A model generated the notes under the pieces. The model saw nothing but the letters and a program-made list of their open reading frames with translations. It was not told the DNA's origin and made no database searches. DNA of 64,000 nt from Melitaea cinxia (lineage: Eukaryota > Arthropoda > Insecta > Lepidoptera > Nymphalidae): positions 1,594,001 through 1,658,000 of the forward strand of contig NC_059415.1 of the NCBI RefSeq assembly GCF_905220565.1, read 5' to 3'. Position numbers and translations under genes: made by a program. Below, one piece after another: positions 42,761-52,886 of the stretch. How positions within the stretch are numbered: the stretch's first letter is position 1; each line of letters opens with the position of its first letter.

Positions 42761-43045
42761 CTTCAGCCTGTAATATCCCACTACTGGGCATAGGCCTATT
42801 TTCACTGTAGGAAAAGGATCAGACCTTAATCCACCACGCTCGTTATCGTAACGATCGTTATCAGGTGTACATGATAACAATCGGGACCGACGGCTTCACG
42901 TGCTCTTCGAGGCACGACGGGGAGACCCCCAAGGACTGCACAAACACCCAGACCACGGCAAACATCTGTATGGTAAACAAATGTTTTTCATGTGCGTGGA
43001 TCGAACCCGCAGTCGCCAACGTGGCGCAACGCGCGTCAATAGTAG
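42761..43045 (-). repeat. SINE-1 with tRNA head, central deletion
   Basis: Minus-strand B box GGGTTCGATCC (near 43000) preceded by a GTTGGCGACTGC A-box area, then the body (GACCACGGCAAACATCTGTA on plus), GGCACGACGGGGAGACC, and the full 3' block ACTTCAGCCTGTAATATCCC. It lacks the CCAATGCGGGTTGGCGGATA segment. Confidence 0.9.
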
Positions 43046-43049
43046 TGTA

Positions 43050-43790
43050 TGAGTTAAAAGTAACTTTTTTTATCCCTCGCATCTGACCACCCAAAATTTA
43101 TTACTCACGTTATTAATAAATGACCTCTAAAGAGATTTTCGATTATTATCAGCGCTCTAAATTATAAGGTGTTGAAGATTAAATTGAATTTATCGTAAAC
43201 TGGTTTTTTGAAGGTAATTTTTTAAAAGCTTTTTTGTGGGTACTCGTAAAATTGTAGCGGTTAACAATTTAATGGTCTCTCAAAGTTTATACCTATCAGA
43301 GGACAACGGAATCGTAGCCTTCATTTTTTATTTATGGGATAAAGTTGGGGTCATTTTGGGTTAATTGTGAGCGTTTCTCAATTATAGAATACCTATAAAA
43401 TGTTTTTGTTTTTTTTTTTCAAATGTCATGAGTTATTATGGTGTGTTTTTTAAATTTGAATGAATGAATGAATGGAATAAGTCACATTCGTATATTTTTC
43501 TTAGTGCACCTGTTATTGTTTAAATGTCTGCAAAATGTTACGATTATATCAAAGTATAAATCACCATTCTCTAATTAATTATTTTATTGAATTATATAAT
43601 TAGTTCTTTTTATTCGCCACGTTTAATTTACTTTAAAACATGTGCTAATTATTATGTAAAACACTCATGTAATATGTCGGAGACAACCTAATTAAATGTT
43701 TTATTTTATTGCTGTTAATCTACTTTTGAGACTTCACAGTTTAACCAATATGTATGGTGATAGTTTTCTTCGAGACACATCCAGTATTTT
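43050..43790. other. Unassigned AT-rich DNA, with (GAAT)n
   Basis: Four to five GAAT units at about 43459-43478; otherwise unrecognised. Confidence 0.5.
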
Positions 43791-43794
43791 GTTT

Positions 43795-43985
43795 CGCCGT
43801 CGAGATTGTTGGCGTGCCAAGACACAATTAAACAGGACGCAGCGTCGTTAGCATGTATTTTAACGTGAGCGCCGTACAAACGATGCATTAGCGGGTTTTA
43901 AAATTAAACTCTAATTAATTGTTGCCGTCGTTGCTCCGAGTTTGGCCCTGTTTGTTCGGAAACTAAAATTGCTAATATCCGGTTT
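43795..43985. promoter_or_regulatory. Candidate cis-regulatory or conserved non-coding block
   Basis: A unique stretch of near-balanced composition in AT-rich surroundings with short words TAATTAATTG, AACAATTAATTAGAGTTT-like homeodomain cores and ATGCATTA, plus GACGCAGCGTCGTTAGC. No repeat family, no ORF. Reading it as an enhancer rests only on composition and motifs. Confidence 0.2.
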
Positions 43986-43989
43986 TGTA

Positions 43990-44775
43990 GGTTAATTGTT
44001 GTTCGTTTAACGTTTTATTTGTATAATACTGGTTGGATAATTTATTTGAAATTAGATATAACAAACTTATCATATCTTTGTCAGCCTCTATCCTTTTATA
44101 CGTGTAGAAGTGTTGACTTATTTTATTAGCCAACTGTAATTTAGTACTATTACTACTATACATTGATATTTAAGCTATCAGTTTTTTTTTTAAATTACAA
44201 TATGTATAATCAAAAGACAAGGCCTTACTTCAGCAAAGTAAATCAAATTTTCATGCGATGAAAAAAAAATTAAAATGTTTACTGGTTGGATTCAGATTAT
44301 AGTTGAGATGGATTGTTCTAGAATATATTCTTCTTAATTTGCTGAAATAAGACAAGAAGTCGGCGACACGTTTCGATTGGAGACGGTTATTCTAAAAAAT
44401 GTCACTTAGTAAAACAATCACGTGCGGAGTGGAAACTTTGTGGAAATCTCGGTTGAGCTTCTACGGAACGTTTTAGCGTATATTCTTCTATGAGAGAGAA
44501 CTTGGTGCATTTTAAGAAAGGATTATTGTTACCTTATTTTTAACGTAAATGTGACGAATTTTCGATTTTAGATTTGAATGACGATTTCTGAAATTTTACG
44601 TTTACCGATTTCCTTTTATTTGAATGATTGACCGGTGTATTGTGTGTGTGAGGGGTAATTGAAAGAGTGGTGAAAAATCTTGGTGTGTTCAATATTTGTT
44701 ATTGTAATATTGTTAGGACAATTGGTTAAGTTGGTCGCTATATGAAATAGAATAGTGATTAAGATAGATGTGAGA
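43990..44775. other. Unassigned AT-rich DNA
   Basis: Nothing recognised. Confidence 0.5.
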
Positions 44776-44777
44776 AG

Positions 44778-45046
44778 TAACAACCGCTCTGGTGTAGTGT
44801 GTGTGCCTAAACACTGACGGTTTGCGGGTTCGATTCCCGGTGATGGATATTTGTATTTGTACAAATATCTGTTTCCGGTTTGGATGTCTGTCCTTGTGGG
44901 TCTCCCTACGTTGCATCGGAGAGCACGTTAAGCTGTCGGTACCGGTTATTATAGATATCGCTACTCAAAGTAGTGGATTATACTCCAATCCTTCTCCTAC
45001 ATGGAAAAAGAGGCCTATGCCCAGCAGTGGGATTTTACAGGCTGAA
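44778..45046 (+). repeat. SINE-1b, near full length
   Basis: Head ACAACCGCTCTGGTGTAGTG with B box GGTTCGATTCC (near 44827), CTTGTGGGTCTCCCTACGTT, GGAGAGCACGTTAAGCTGTC and the complete 3' block AGAGGCCTATGCCCAGCAGT..CAGGCTGAA. A central part (ATATATCCGCCAACCCGC) is deleted. Confidence 0.95.
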
Positions 45047-45059
45047 TTGTGATCGCGAG

Positions 45060-45320
45060 AGACTTGTATCAGCCAAATCTTAATATCGACATATTATGCT
45101 TTAAATAAAAAAGCTTGACTAGTAATTGATACTAAGATTGATTCTACTCGACTAATATTACAGATTTTTACAGTAAAGTACTTACTTTACTTTACTATGT
45201 ATCATCCAGCTAATATCTCCAAGTTAGAATGTCTTTTCGACGCTACTAAAATATTTTATTTAAGAATTTATATCAAACCAAAGAGTGTAAGATGCAAGAG
45301 ATACTTTGATTTTAAGATTT
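45060..45320. other. Unassigned DNA
   Basis: Nothing recognised. Confidence 0.4.
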
Positions 45321-45323
45321 TGC

Positions 45324-45640
45324 AATAATAAGAATATAACTCTTTATTGTACATCAAAATAAGGAACATAACAAGAAAAAAGACGGACCCTCCTCCCGTG
45401 ACCATGGTTCTGTAAAGTATCCGAAACGTCCGACATCTAAAAAACTTAATAAACCGCGATAAAATCCGAAAAAGTTCTTTCATTATAATGAGTGAAATTC
45501 GCTCAAACACAAGAAAACAATATAAGAAAAAAGAAATTAAAATTAAATATAAAAGGCGGCTTTATCGCTAAAGAGCGATCTCTAAAATAAAATATAATAA
45601 AATAAAATATAATAAAATAAAATGTAATAATAAAAAATAC
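45324..45640 (-). mobile_element. CR1-like 3' UTR variant plus 15 bp tandem repeat
   Basis: AATATAACTCTTTATTGTAC and AAAGGCGGCTTTATCGCTAA / AGAGCGATCTC mark a divergent CR1-like 3' end with about 150 bp of extra interior. At 45586-45640 an AAATAAAATATAATA unit is repeated. Confidence 0.6.
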
Positions 45641-45855
45641 AAACTATATCAAATATAATAGCAGTGACAAATATCAAGTTTGGAGAACAAATCTCAACAA
45701 GACTAATAACGTGTGATTAGTAAAAACCACACGCAAGGAAACTTCGAGAGAAAATTTTAAAGGAAATTCAGAGGGATTCTGTGTATGGCTCACGTATTTT
45801 AGTATTTTAGCTTTGTTTGTTTTGTCTTATGTTTCGGAATAGGATATATTGATTT

Positions 45856-46225
45856 ACAATAATTGTGTTTACTGGCAAACGAAAAAAAAAAAACCGTCTT
45901 CAATTACATCGACAAGTAATACAACGTAGGTAGACGAAAAATTGGTCAAGTATATACGCATTATCAAAGATTACTCCAAAAGTTGTAATTAGATCTCGAT
46001 GAAATTTAAATGAGACCACATGATAAACATCGGCTTTCGATTAAAAATCATCAAAATCGGTGCACCCAGTAAAAAGTTGTGCGGATTTTTGAGGGCTTCC
46101 TTCGAGTTTTCAGGGTACCCATCATCAGATCCTGGTTTCCTTATCATGGTACCACACTAGGAATATCTCCTTTCGAACAAAAAATAAATTATCAAAATCG
46201 GTTCGTAAACGACGAAGTTATCCCT
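45856..46225 (-). mobile_element. HINE-D copy, 5'-truncated
   Basis: Intact sense 3' edge GTTTACTGGCAAAC and ACCGTCTTCAATTACATCG, one core module, and the second block GGGTACCCATCATCAGATCC through GAAGTTATCCCTGAACATAC. The GAAGTCGGTT end is missing. Confidence 0.85.
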
Positions 46226-46259
46226 GAACATACATTATAAATAAATAAAAATGTTATTT

Positions 46260-46555
46260 GGCAAAAAAATTGATATAGAAATTATGGCGCCTACTTACTG
46301 GACACAAGTAGAGTGAAGACGGTTAGTAATTTAATGGATATCAGTAATAATGTATACGTAATACAAATGAGTCAATCAATTTCATTTGCTTAATTTATTT
46401 GAACAACAAGACAGATTATTTGATGTTTCTTCGGGTTTGCTGAAATCAGAACGCTTATAAAACAAACTAACAGAATCATCTATGTTATTAGTACGCAAAT
46501 GTATCTAAATTATATCGATTTTTATCGTTTTTTGACGATCATTTGAAATTTATGG
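46260..46555. other. Unassigned DNA
   Basis: Nothing recognised. Confidence 0.4.
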
Positions 46556-46559
46556 TGCT

Positions 46560-46712
46560 ACTTCATAAACGCAGTCCACTGGTCATAGACATAGGACTCT
46601 CCAAGTTCACGTTAAAGATCACGGTTTTTTACAATCCTCATGCAGACCCCAATAGCAATCTTACCACTATTGCCGGTCTAGGGGGTTGGAAGGGGTCCCA
46701 CACTGCATTTTT
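46560..46712 (-). mobile_element. RTE 3' end, decayed
   Basis: CGCAGTCCACTGGTCATAGA, CATAGGACTCTCCAAGTTCA, CAATCCTCATGCAGACCCC and GTCCCACACTGCATTTTTT follow the RTE 3' order of 5898-6080 with many substitutions. Confidence 0.8.
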
Positions 46713-46825
46713 TCAACATAAAATTTGTCCGTACCGTTATATTTAATTTTGTGTTATTCTATTTTTATGATTAATTTTGTACCATCAAAATCGCAAATCC
46801 ATCGCATTTAACTGAAAAAAAATAC

Positions 46826-46961
46826 AAATAAAATAAATATACTAATAAAATAAATATATTAATAAAATAAATATACTAATAAAATAAATATACTAATAAA
46901 ATAAATATATTAATAAAATAAATATACTAATAAAATAAATATACTAATAAAATAAATTACT
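46826..46961. repeat. 18 bp AT-rich tandem repeat, ~7.5 units
   Basis: Unit AATAAAATAAATATACTA with occasional C-to-T change; units are nearly identical, so amplification is recent. Confidence 0.95.
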
Positions 46962-47196
46962 AATTAACAATTGTTACCTAAATAATCAAGTTAGCGAGAC
47001 TAAAAACGAACTTTAGTAATTCAATTCCGTCGAATATATTTAAAATGTTAAACGCAAACTTTATACGAATCTGTAACAATTTGAAAATAACTTCGCTCAC
47101 GTATTCGCACGTGTCCATTACACGAAAACATGAGATCCAACTTACTCGTAACAAAATGCTACTCATCATCATATTAATTAAGGTAAGGCGCAGTTG

Positions 47197-47530
47197 GAAA
47201 CACTGCTCTGATGTAGTGGTGTGAAAAAACACAGGAACTCGGGTGTTCGATTCCCGCTTTGAGTAGATTATTTGAATTTGTACAAATATTTGTATCCGGT
47301 CGTGTTGTCTGTCCTTGTGGGTCTCCCCACCATGCTTTAAAGGTCACGTAAGTCGGTTGCGGTTGTTATCTCAGACACCTGATAACTATCAATACTTATA
47401 ATAGTGATAGGGATATATCTGCCAACCTGCAATGGAGCAGCATCATGGTTTAAACTCAACCCTTGTCCCACATTTAGAAAGAAGCCTACGCCCAGCAATG
47501 GCATGTCACAGGCTGAACCAATCAATCAAT
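47197..47530 (+). repeat. SINE-1b full-length-like copy
   Basis: ACTGCTCTGATGTAGTGGTG head, B box TGTTCGATTCCC (near 47250), TTGTGGGTCTCCCCACCATG and GATATATCTGCCAACCTGCA. The 3' end is GCCTACGCCCAGCAATGGC..CAGGCTGAACC, followed by (AATC)n at about 47518-47539. Confidence 0.95.
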
Positions 47531-47599
47531 CAATCAATCACATTTATCGAAAATACTTTGGAGTATTAATAAGGGCAAATGTGTCAACGCACTAAAGTA

Positions 47600-47750
47600 T
47601 CAGTTACATTTGCGTGACGCCACAATCGTCACGCTATGATGTCACGCTAAGTCGATTAGGGTATTAATAGATGACCCGCGCGTTTTTACTTGCGTTGAAT
47701 TTTTATTCCCGTCGAGATTGATTTGACATTTATTATTGACGTTAATTACT
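47600..47750. promoter_or_regulatory. Candidate non-coding element
   Basis: A unique patch with a repeated TCACGCTA/GTCACGCTA word (CGTCACGCTATGATGTCACG), GACCCGCGCGTTTTTACTTG and TTGACGTTAATTA. Motif-level only; no repeat family. Confidence 0.15.
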
Positions 47751-47762
47751 CTAGGTATATTG

Positions 47763-47975
47763 AAGTTAAGCTTCTGTACGCACGCTTGACTTGAGGAGTA
47801 AGCTGGTGAATGCGTGACGGTACGAAAAGTGTGATCGGGCGAGGCTGGTGGAAGTTGAGACCGAGATACGAGTTAGTGAACATAGAAAGAGAAGGAGTTA
47901 CGTTTTGTATATTACTGTAAGAACAACTAAAGAAGTTTTACTTAAGTTGTGTAGTCTAAAGCACACTCGTTTTAT
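47763..47975. repeat. Unclassified dispersed repeat, copy 2
   Basis: GCTTGACTTGAGGAGTAAGC, GAATGCGTGACGGTACGAAA, AAGTTTTACTTAAG and GTCTAAAGCACACTCG correspond to 35305-35500, with the middle replaced by different sequence. Confidence 0.7.
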
Positions 47976-48116
47976 TACCACGACAAAAAGTAAGCGGATT
48001 ACACCAAATTTTCAACTTCAAAAATTTTGTGTATTTCATATATTTCAATTGAGTCTTTTAAGTTTTATTTTTTAAGCACTTGGTCTTTTAATACAGAGTT
48101 GTTATCAGTCAACCTG

Positions 48117-48240
48117 TCATACTACGGAATATATCCACCAATCCGCATTGGAGCAGCGTCGTGGATTATGCTTTGATCCTTCTCCTACATGGGGAAAGAG
48201 GCCTTTGCTCAGCAGTGGGATGTTATGTGGATGGCTGAAT
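48117..48240 (+). repeat. SINE-1 3' third
   Basis: CATACTACGGAATATATCCA, CGCATTGGAGCAGCG, TCCTTCTCCTACATGGGGAA and AGAGGCCTTTGCTCAGCAGT..GGCTGAA. Confidence 0.9.
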
Positions 48241-48244
48241 AATA

Positions 48245-48585
48245 AATCGTAATCGTGATAGATTTGCTGAATTTTTTAGAAATGGCGGTTTTTTTAGTTA
48301 TATCTGTATATTTATATTCAATAAATAAGTGATGTATATAATTTAACTCAGACAAAATTAGAGCTTTCACTACAATGGAAACAATTTCTAATGTTGTTTT
48401 TGAAGTTTTGAGATTTGTTTAAGTGTTGTGTTGAAGAAAGTTCAGCTCTAAGCTTTTGCGGTTGTTGGGGTTGTGTGAAAATGAGTGTGTTGAATGTGGT
48501 AATTATAAATGGATATTTAAGTGGAGGAAGAGTATGAAGGGTTACTATATACATAATTATACGTTACATTAATATAACGATTTAT
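48245..48585. other. Unassigned AT-rich DNA
   Basis: Nothing recognised. Confidence 0.4.
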
Positions 48586-48588
48586 TTT

Positions 48589-48822
48589 CTGCTCCAAATA
48601 TGGAGCACCCCAACTGCGGTAGTACCTCGACCTTACAGAAGATCACAGCTAAATAATATTGTTTTTAAGCAGTATTGTGTTGCTTTTGGTTAGTAAGGCG
48701 ACCTAAGCTCCTGAGGGGAATAGGAGATAGAGTCGGCAACTCGCTTGCGATGCTTCTGGTGTTGCAGACGTCTATAAGCGCCGACCATCAGGCGAGCCGT
48801 AAGCTTGTTTGCCGACGTACTT
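48589..48822 (+). repeat. RetC copy, 5'-truncated
   Basis: AAATATGGAGCACCCCAACT, AGAAGATCACAGCTAAATAA, GATGCTTCTGGTGTTGCAGA, then a deletion of the CTACGGTAATCGCTTA stretch before CCATCAGGCGAGCCGTAAGC and TTGTTTGCCGACGTAC. Confidence 0.85.
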
Positions 48823-48977
48823 ATATTAAGTAAAAATGTATTTTTTGTTTGTTTCGTTGTTGTCATTAGTGTCCAACATGTGGTCGGTGATAAGTACAGC
48901 AAAACCGCGTAGGTAATCCTACTTTAACCATAAACAGCAACATTAGGAACCGGTCTTTCTTCTTTCTTTTTAATCTT

Positions 48978-49208
48978 CTTGGTTGGTCTGGGTATTTGTG
49001 CAGTCCTTGTGGGTGTCCCCACCGTGACTCGGAGAGCACGTTATGCCGTCGGTCCCGGTTGTTATCATGTACACCTGATAGCGATCGTTACTCGTAGTAG
49101 GGAATATATCCGCCAACCCGCATTGGAGCAGCGTGGTGGATTAAGCTCTGATCCTTCTCCTACATGGGGAAAGTATGCCCAGTAGTGGGATATTACAGGC
49201 TGAAGCGA
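48978..49208 (+). repeat. SINE-1 without tRNA head
   Basis: TTGGTCTGGGTATTTGTGCA, GTGACTCGGAGAGCACGTTA, TAGCGATCGTTACTCGTAGT and TATGCCCAGTAGTGGGATAT..CAGGCTGAAGCG, with the AGAGGCC part of the 3' block deleted. Confidence 0.95.
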
Positions 49209-49209
49209 T

Positions 49210-50394
49210 TAGGAACTACAGCAATTGGGGCCGTAGGAACTGTTAGGTCCGATCATTATAATATCATTTTTTTGGATAAGTTTTGTGTTTATTATTTTTG
49301 TAGTATTTCTTTTTTGTGCGGTATTTTACGAAATTATGTAATGTATGCAATAAAATGTAATGTAGCGAACCCAATTTTCAGCATTGAATATTTTGTTAAA
49401 TGTAATTTTTTTTTTATATGTACCTTATTATTCTACGAATTTTCATCACTAAAAATGAAACAATCACTAAAAGTAAGTGTCCAGTTTAAATTCTGCATCG
49501 TAATAATATAGCCTACGTGAAACCATGTGAACAGTTTGATAAAAAAAAAAATGAGTGTAAATCTTAATACCATTATAAAAAAATATGTACCTCCATTTTT
49601 CATACGGAATTTTTCGTCTTAGGAAAGCTTATACATTAAATTAATTACGCAACAAATTTCGCTAACGTTCCTACGGTATTCTGTAACGTGTATTTATGTA
49701 CTTATTCGGAAGACCCTTGATTACATTCGAAATTGTACCATAGAAGCTTTGAAATATGGCTCAAAGTTGATGAAAAAAATTAATTAAGTTAAATTGAAAA
49801 ATTTGTCACAAGAAAAACCTTAAACTCTTGATTTCATCTTCGAGATATAAATGCGATTTTTATATAGACTCTATTTCGTTAACGATAAGATGCATTTTTG
49901 TTTAAGTTATTTTTATATGTGCAATCAAAATTCATATACAAAAATTTACATGTTAAGGTGATATTCGAGTGGAAATAAATAACTTTATAGTTTTGAAAGA
50001 CTTGTTCGTTCGGATTTCTAGTTTGACACGAAATTATTGCATTCAATTAAGATAATCGATGTTCTATCGTTACTCTCTTTAAGATATTAATCTTAATAAG
50101 TTATAAAAAACTTGATATTTCTTTGGCAATCATAAATATGAAGATTTAACGAGCGTTTTTTTGTTTGTTTTAGAATTAATAAATTATTTATTCTATGTTT
50201 AAAATAATACTGATTGATAAAATTCTGCATGTTAATGGTATTCATTAGGATCTTTTTTTTTAAAGAAAAAAAAAAAAACTGTAATTACCTAATACTAAAG
50301 ATGAACGTTCTTTTTTGGTCGCGATTAAAATATAGACTAATGTCGCCAAAAGTACTGATAAATTGAAATGAAACTGAACACGATTTAAAATAAA
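49210..50394. other. Unassigned AT-rich DNA
   Basis: An open frame at 49164-49511 is AT-driven and starts in SINE-1; not a gene. Nothing else recognised. Confidence 0.4.
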
Positions 50395-50501
50395 AGGCAC
50401 TACCCGAGTAGAATTTTTTTCGTGTTCCTTAGAAGGACCGGACCGGGACCGGACCTGATCTAGACCGGATAAGGTATGTAACGCAGAAGATTTGTCTGGA
50501 C

Positions 50502-50568
50502 CTGATCAGGATGAGATGAGATTTCCTGATTGGGTCCAGATCAGGAAATCTCATCTCATCCTGATCAG
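50502..50568. repeat. Perfect hairpin: 29 bp arms, 9 nt loop
   Basis: Arms 50502-50530 and 50540-50568 are exact reverse complements (outer end CTGATCAGGATGAGATGAG), with loop TGGGTCCAG. Zero mismatches suggests recent origin or selection/gene conversion. Confidence 0.97.
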
Positions 50569-50949
50569 CCGGTTCGGTCTGGTTCTTTTAAAAAAACACG
50601 AATGTATATTCTTGAAAAAATGATTTAATAAAAAAAAAGCGAATTGATGTTATAAATATGTTACTTAACATATTTATTATAATATTTCCGTTTTTTTTCC
50701 CAATGTATTATTTATTTATGTTTTTACTTTAAATATCAATTATTTTTATTTATTTTTAAACTATTAATTAACTATTGTTATTAATTCAATTTTACTAACT
50801 TCTAATGATTAACTACTTCTTACTGCTTACGACTACTCCACTGTGTAGAAATGGATTCCCTGCTAGACTGTCCTGATAACTGTATATATACTAAGTGCGC
50901 TTAAAAACATCGATAGCGCGATTCAGGCTCAGTTCACGCAATTTCTTTC

Positions 50950-51235
50950 AGGCTATCCTGATTTGGACCGGATCGGGTCCTAATCCAGTATGCCTTACCA
51001 TACTTGATTATTTTTTACATTAGGCTTTCCGGATCTGGACCGGACCGGCTCCTGATCCAGTATGCCTTACCATACTTGATTATATTTTTACATCAGGCTG
51101 TCCTTATCTGGACCGGACCGGGTCCTGATCCAGTATGCCTTACCATACTTGATTATATTTTACATCAAACTATCCTTGTCTGGACCAGACCTGGTCCTGA
51201 TAGAGCATGCCGGATCTGGTCCTGATAGAGCATGC
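50950..51235. repeat. 72-73 bp tandem repeat, three units plus partial
   Basis: Units start at 50950, 51022, 51095 and 51167 (periods 72, 73, 72). Each contains GGACCGGA, GTCCTGATCCAGTATGCC, TTACCATACTTGATTATAT and TTTACATCAGGCT. The fourth degenerates into shorter repeats of CTGATAGAGCATGCC. Because 72 is divisible by 3, spurious open frames appear across it. Confidence 0.95.
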
Positions 51236-51329
51236 CGTATCTGGCATGCCTCATTCTATCCTGATCCGGTCCAGATACATGATCTGGTTGAGCCTGAACT
51301 TTTTTCTAGTCGGGTGCTAGGACAGCGAA

Positions 51330-51760
51330 TACTTTTTATTCACTACCGCCTTTTCCAATTATTTCTCTCTATTTTGGTTAAAAAGGAGACATTTTGTAGT
51401 GAAGATATGTCATATTTTGATTGTGTAATTAGTTGTTCCACTTCTATCGCTGTTGTTGTTGTTGTATACTCATCATACGTTCTCATTTTTACGGTTTATT
51501 CCGCTACAAATCAACAACGAGCTTATTCTATTTCTTCTGTCGACCTGCTTGGGGATATGCTCTCGCAATTATAGTACTTTTTTAGGTACCATCCAATATA
51601 ACAGAATTTCCCACTGTACAACATATGTATATGTCATAAATTATATATATATTTTTTTCGTTTTATACTGATGCAAACCAACAACGACCGCTGCTACTAT
51701 TTCATCTCTCCAGCTACTTGAATATTTGCTGTTTCAATTCTGCTGGAATTTCCAGGTGCC
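51330..51760. other. Unassigned DNA
   Basis: Nothing recognised. The open frames here are read-throughs from the minisatellite. Confidence 0.4.
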
Positions 51761-51772
51761 ATTAATTATGTA

Positions 51773-52121
51773 CTGTGGGGCTACGGTACTAAAGAATATA
51801 GCCACCCCCTTTTCACCCCCGGCCCACGGGAAGCCGTGGGTGTCGTAAGAGGCGACTAAGGGATAACACAGTTCCACTACCACCTTGGAACTTAAAAAGC
51901 CGACCGGTGGCGGGATAACCATCCAACTGCTGGCTTTGAAATACACAGGCCGAAGACGGGCAGCAGCGTCTTCGGTGCGACAAAGCCAGCTCTGCGGTCA
52001 CCAACCCACCTGCCCAGCGTAGTGACTATGGGCAAGACACGTGAGTTCACGTTATTTTTGGCGTAAACTTGTGGAGGCCTATGTCCAGCAGTGGACTGTA
52101 TAGGCTGTAATGATGATGATG
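51773..52121 (+). mobile_element. RTEn, complete copy with 12 bp TSD
   Basis: Bounded by ATTAATTATGTA at 51761-51772 and 52122-52133. Body: CTGTGGGGCTACGGTACTAA, GTGTCGTAAGAGGCGACTAA, TGGAACTTAAAAAGCCGACC, CAGCAGCGTCTTCGGTGCGA, CTGCCCAGCGTAGTGACTAT. The 3' end is GGAGGCCTATGTCCAGCAGT..AGGCTGTAA with (TGA)n. At 349 bp it defines the unit length for the family. No ORF; shares its 3' block with RTE at 5898. Confidence 0.95.
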
Positions 52122-52214
52122 ATTAATTATGTAAAAAAAATAATTAAAAATTAGAAATTTAAATGTGAAATTTTGTATTTGTTGCGGTATTAAATTATTT
52201 CCATAACCTTTCAG

Positions 52215-52400
52215 TCGTTATAAAATCAGTTTAAAAATCCACAAAGGCGATGTAAATCCGGTAAGCCGGAATAGCGCACAGCGTTAAGATACCGTCGTTT
52301 ATATTTTATACGCGTTTAAAATTCATACTCGGTGTCATGTCGAAAGTTGACTTTGCTACCCTTTTTGAGGTTTTCGATAGGGATTCGTTCACAGCGACGG
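52215..52400. promoter_or_regulatory. Candidate non-coding element
   Basis: A unique patch with the palindrome CCGGTAAGCCGG-like (ATCCGGTAAGCCGGAATAGC) and GCGCACAGCGTTAAGATACC, richer in GC than its flanks, with no ORF. Purely compositional. Confidence 0.15.
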
Positions 52401-52424
52401 TGCGACTTCGTGATAGCGACTAAT

Positions 52425-52486
52425 ACAAAAAACAAATATATAGGTCGAATTGAGTAACCTCCTTCTTTTTCGGAGTCGGTTAAAAA
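52425..52486 (-). mobile_element. HINE-D 5' end fragment
   Basis: TATAGGTCGAATTGAGTAAC, CTCCTTC and CGGAGTCGGTTAAAAA only. Confidence 0.8.
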
Positions 52487-52514
52487 ATTGAAATGAATAA
52501 ATATCTAATAACGT

Positions 52515-52725
52515 ACACACACGGTCGTCTGTTCCTATAGTAAGCAACTTAATGCTTGTGTTACAGGTTACAACCGACTGTTATAGTCAAAAAGAATGAT
52601 AAATATACATAGAAATAATACATATATAAATACAAATATTAGACCCAGACTCAGGCGGTAATTGAACCCGCAACTCGCGGAACAGAAACTCGCGGCAAGG
52701 CAAAACAAATTGCGCCAATGGGTGA
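52515..52725 (-). repeat. SINE-2 copy
   Basis: Plus strand ACACACGGTCGTCTGTTCCT, AAGCAACTTAATGCTTGTGT, TTAGACCCAGACTCAGGC and AACCCGCAACTCGCGG. The minus-strand B box is GGTTCAATTACC. The head ends AAATTGCGCCAATGGG. Confidence 0.9.
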
Positions 52726-52833
52726 GTCAAAATAAAACGATAAGGATATAAAGTTTTTTACTGAATGATAGTATGATTTGCGTTTGATAACAAAACAATT
52801 AATTTGTTGAAATGTTACATAAAAAAAAAACAT

Positions 52834-52886
52834 CGTTCGTCGCTCAGATGAGAAACTCCTCTTTTTTTAGAAGTCTGTTAAAAATC
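52834..52886 (-). mobile_element. HINE-D 5' end fragment
   Basis: CAGATGAGAAACTCCTC..TTTTTTTAGAAGTCTGTTAA; only the last 50 bases. Confidence 0.6.

Larger units (their letters stand above)
50396..51321. mobile_element. GC-rich palindrome/minisatellite element, possible new DNA transposon
   Basis: The edges show imperfect inverted repeats: left GCACTACCCGAGTAGAA (50398 on), right, reverse-complemented, GCACCCGACTAGAA. They differ by a 3 nt indel and one mismatch. Inside the left edge lie GGACCGGACCGGGACCGGAC and a 67 bp hairpin. Inside the right edge are a 72 bp tandem array and many GATCTGGACC / GGTCCAGATC words in both orientations. The middle (about 50600-50930) is AT-rich. Inverted ends, subterminal repeats and a non-coding body suggest a non-autonomous DNA transposon. 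No clear TSD was found and the class is unknown. Confidence 0.5.

Noticed and set aside
46826..46961. CRISPR-like array
   Set aside because: The 18 bp units are contiguous with no spacers; it is an AT-rich minisatellite in a eukaryotic genome.
51004..51574. Overlapping open frames of 73 and 141 codons on the plus strand
   Set aside because: They are products of the 72 bp tandem array, whose period is a multiple of three; the peptides are internally repetitive and lack any exon context.
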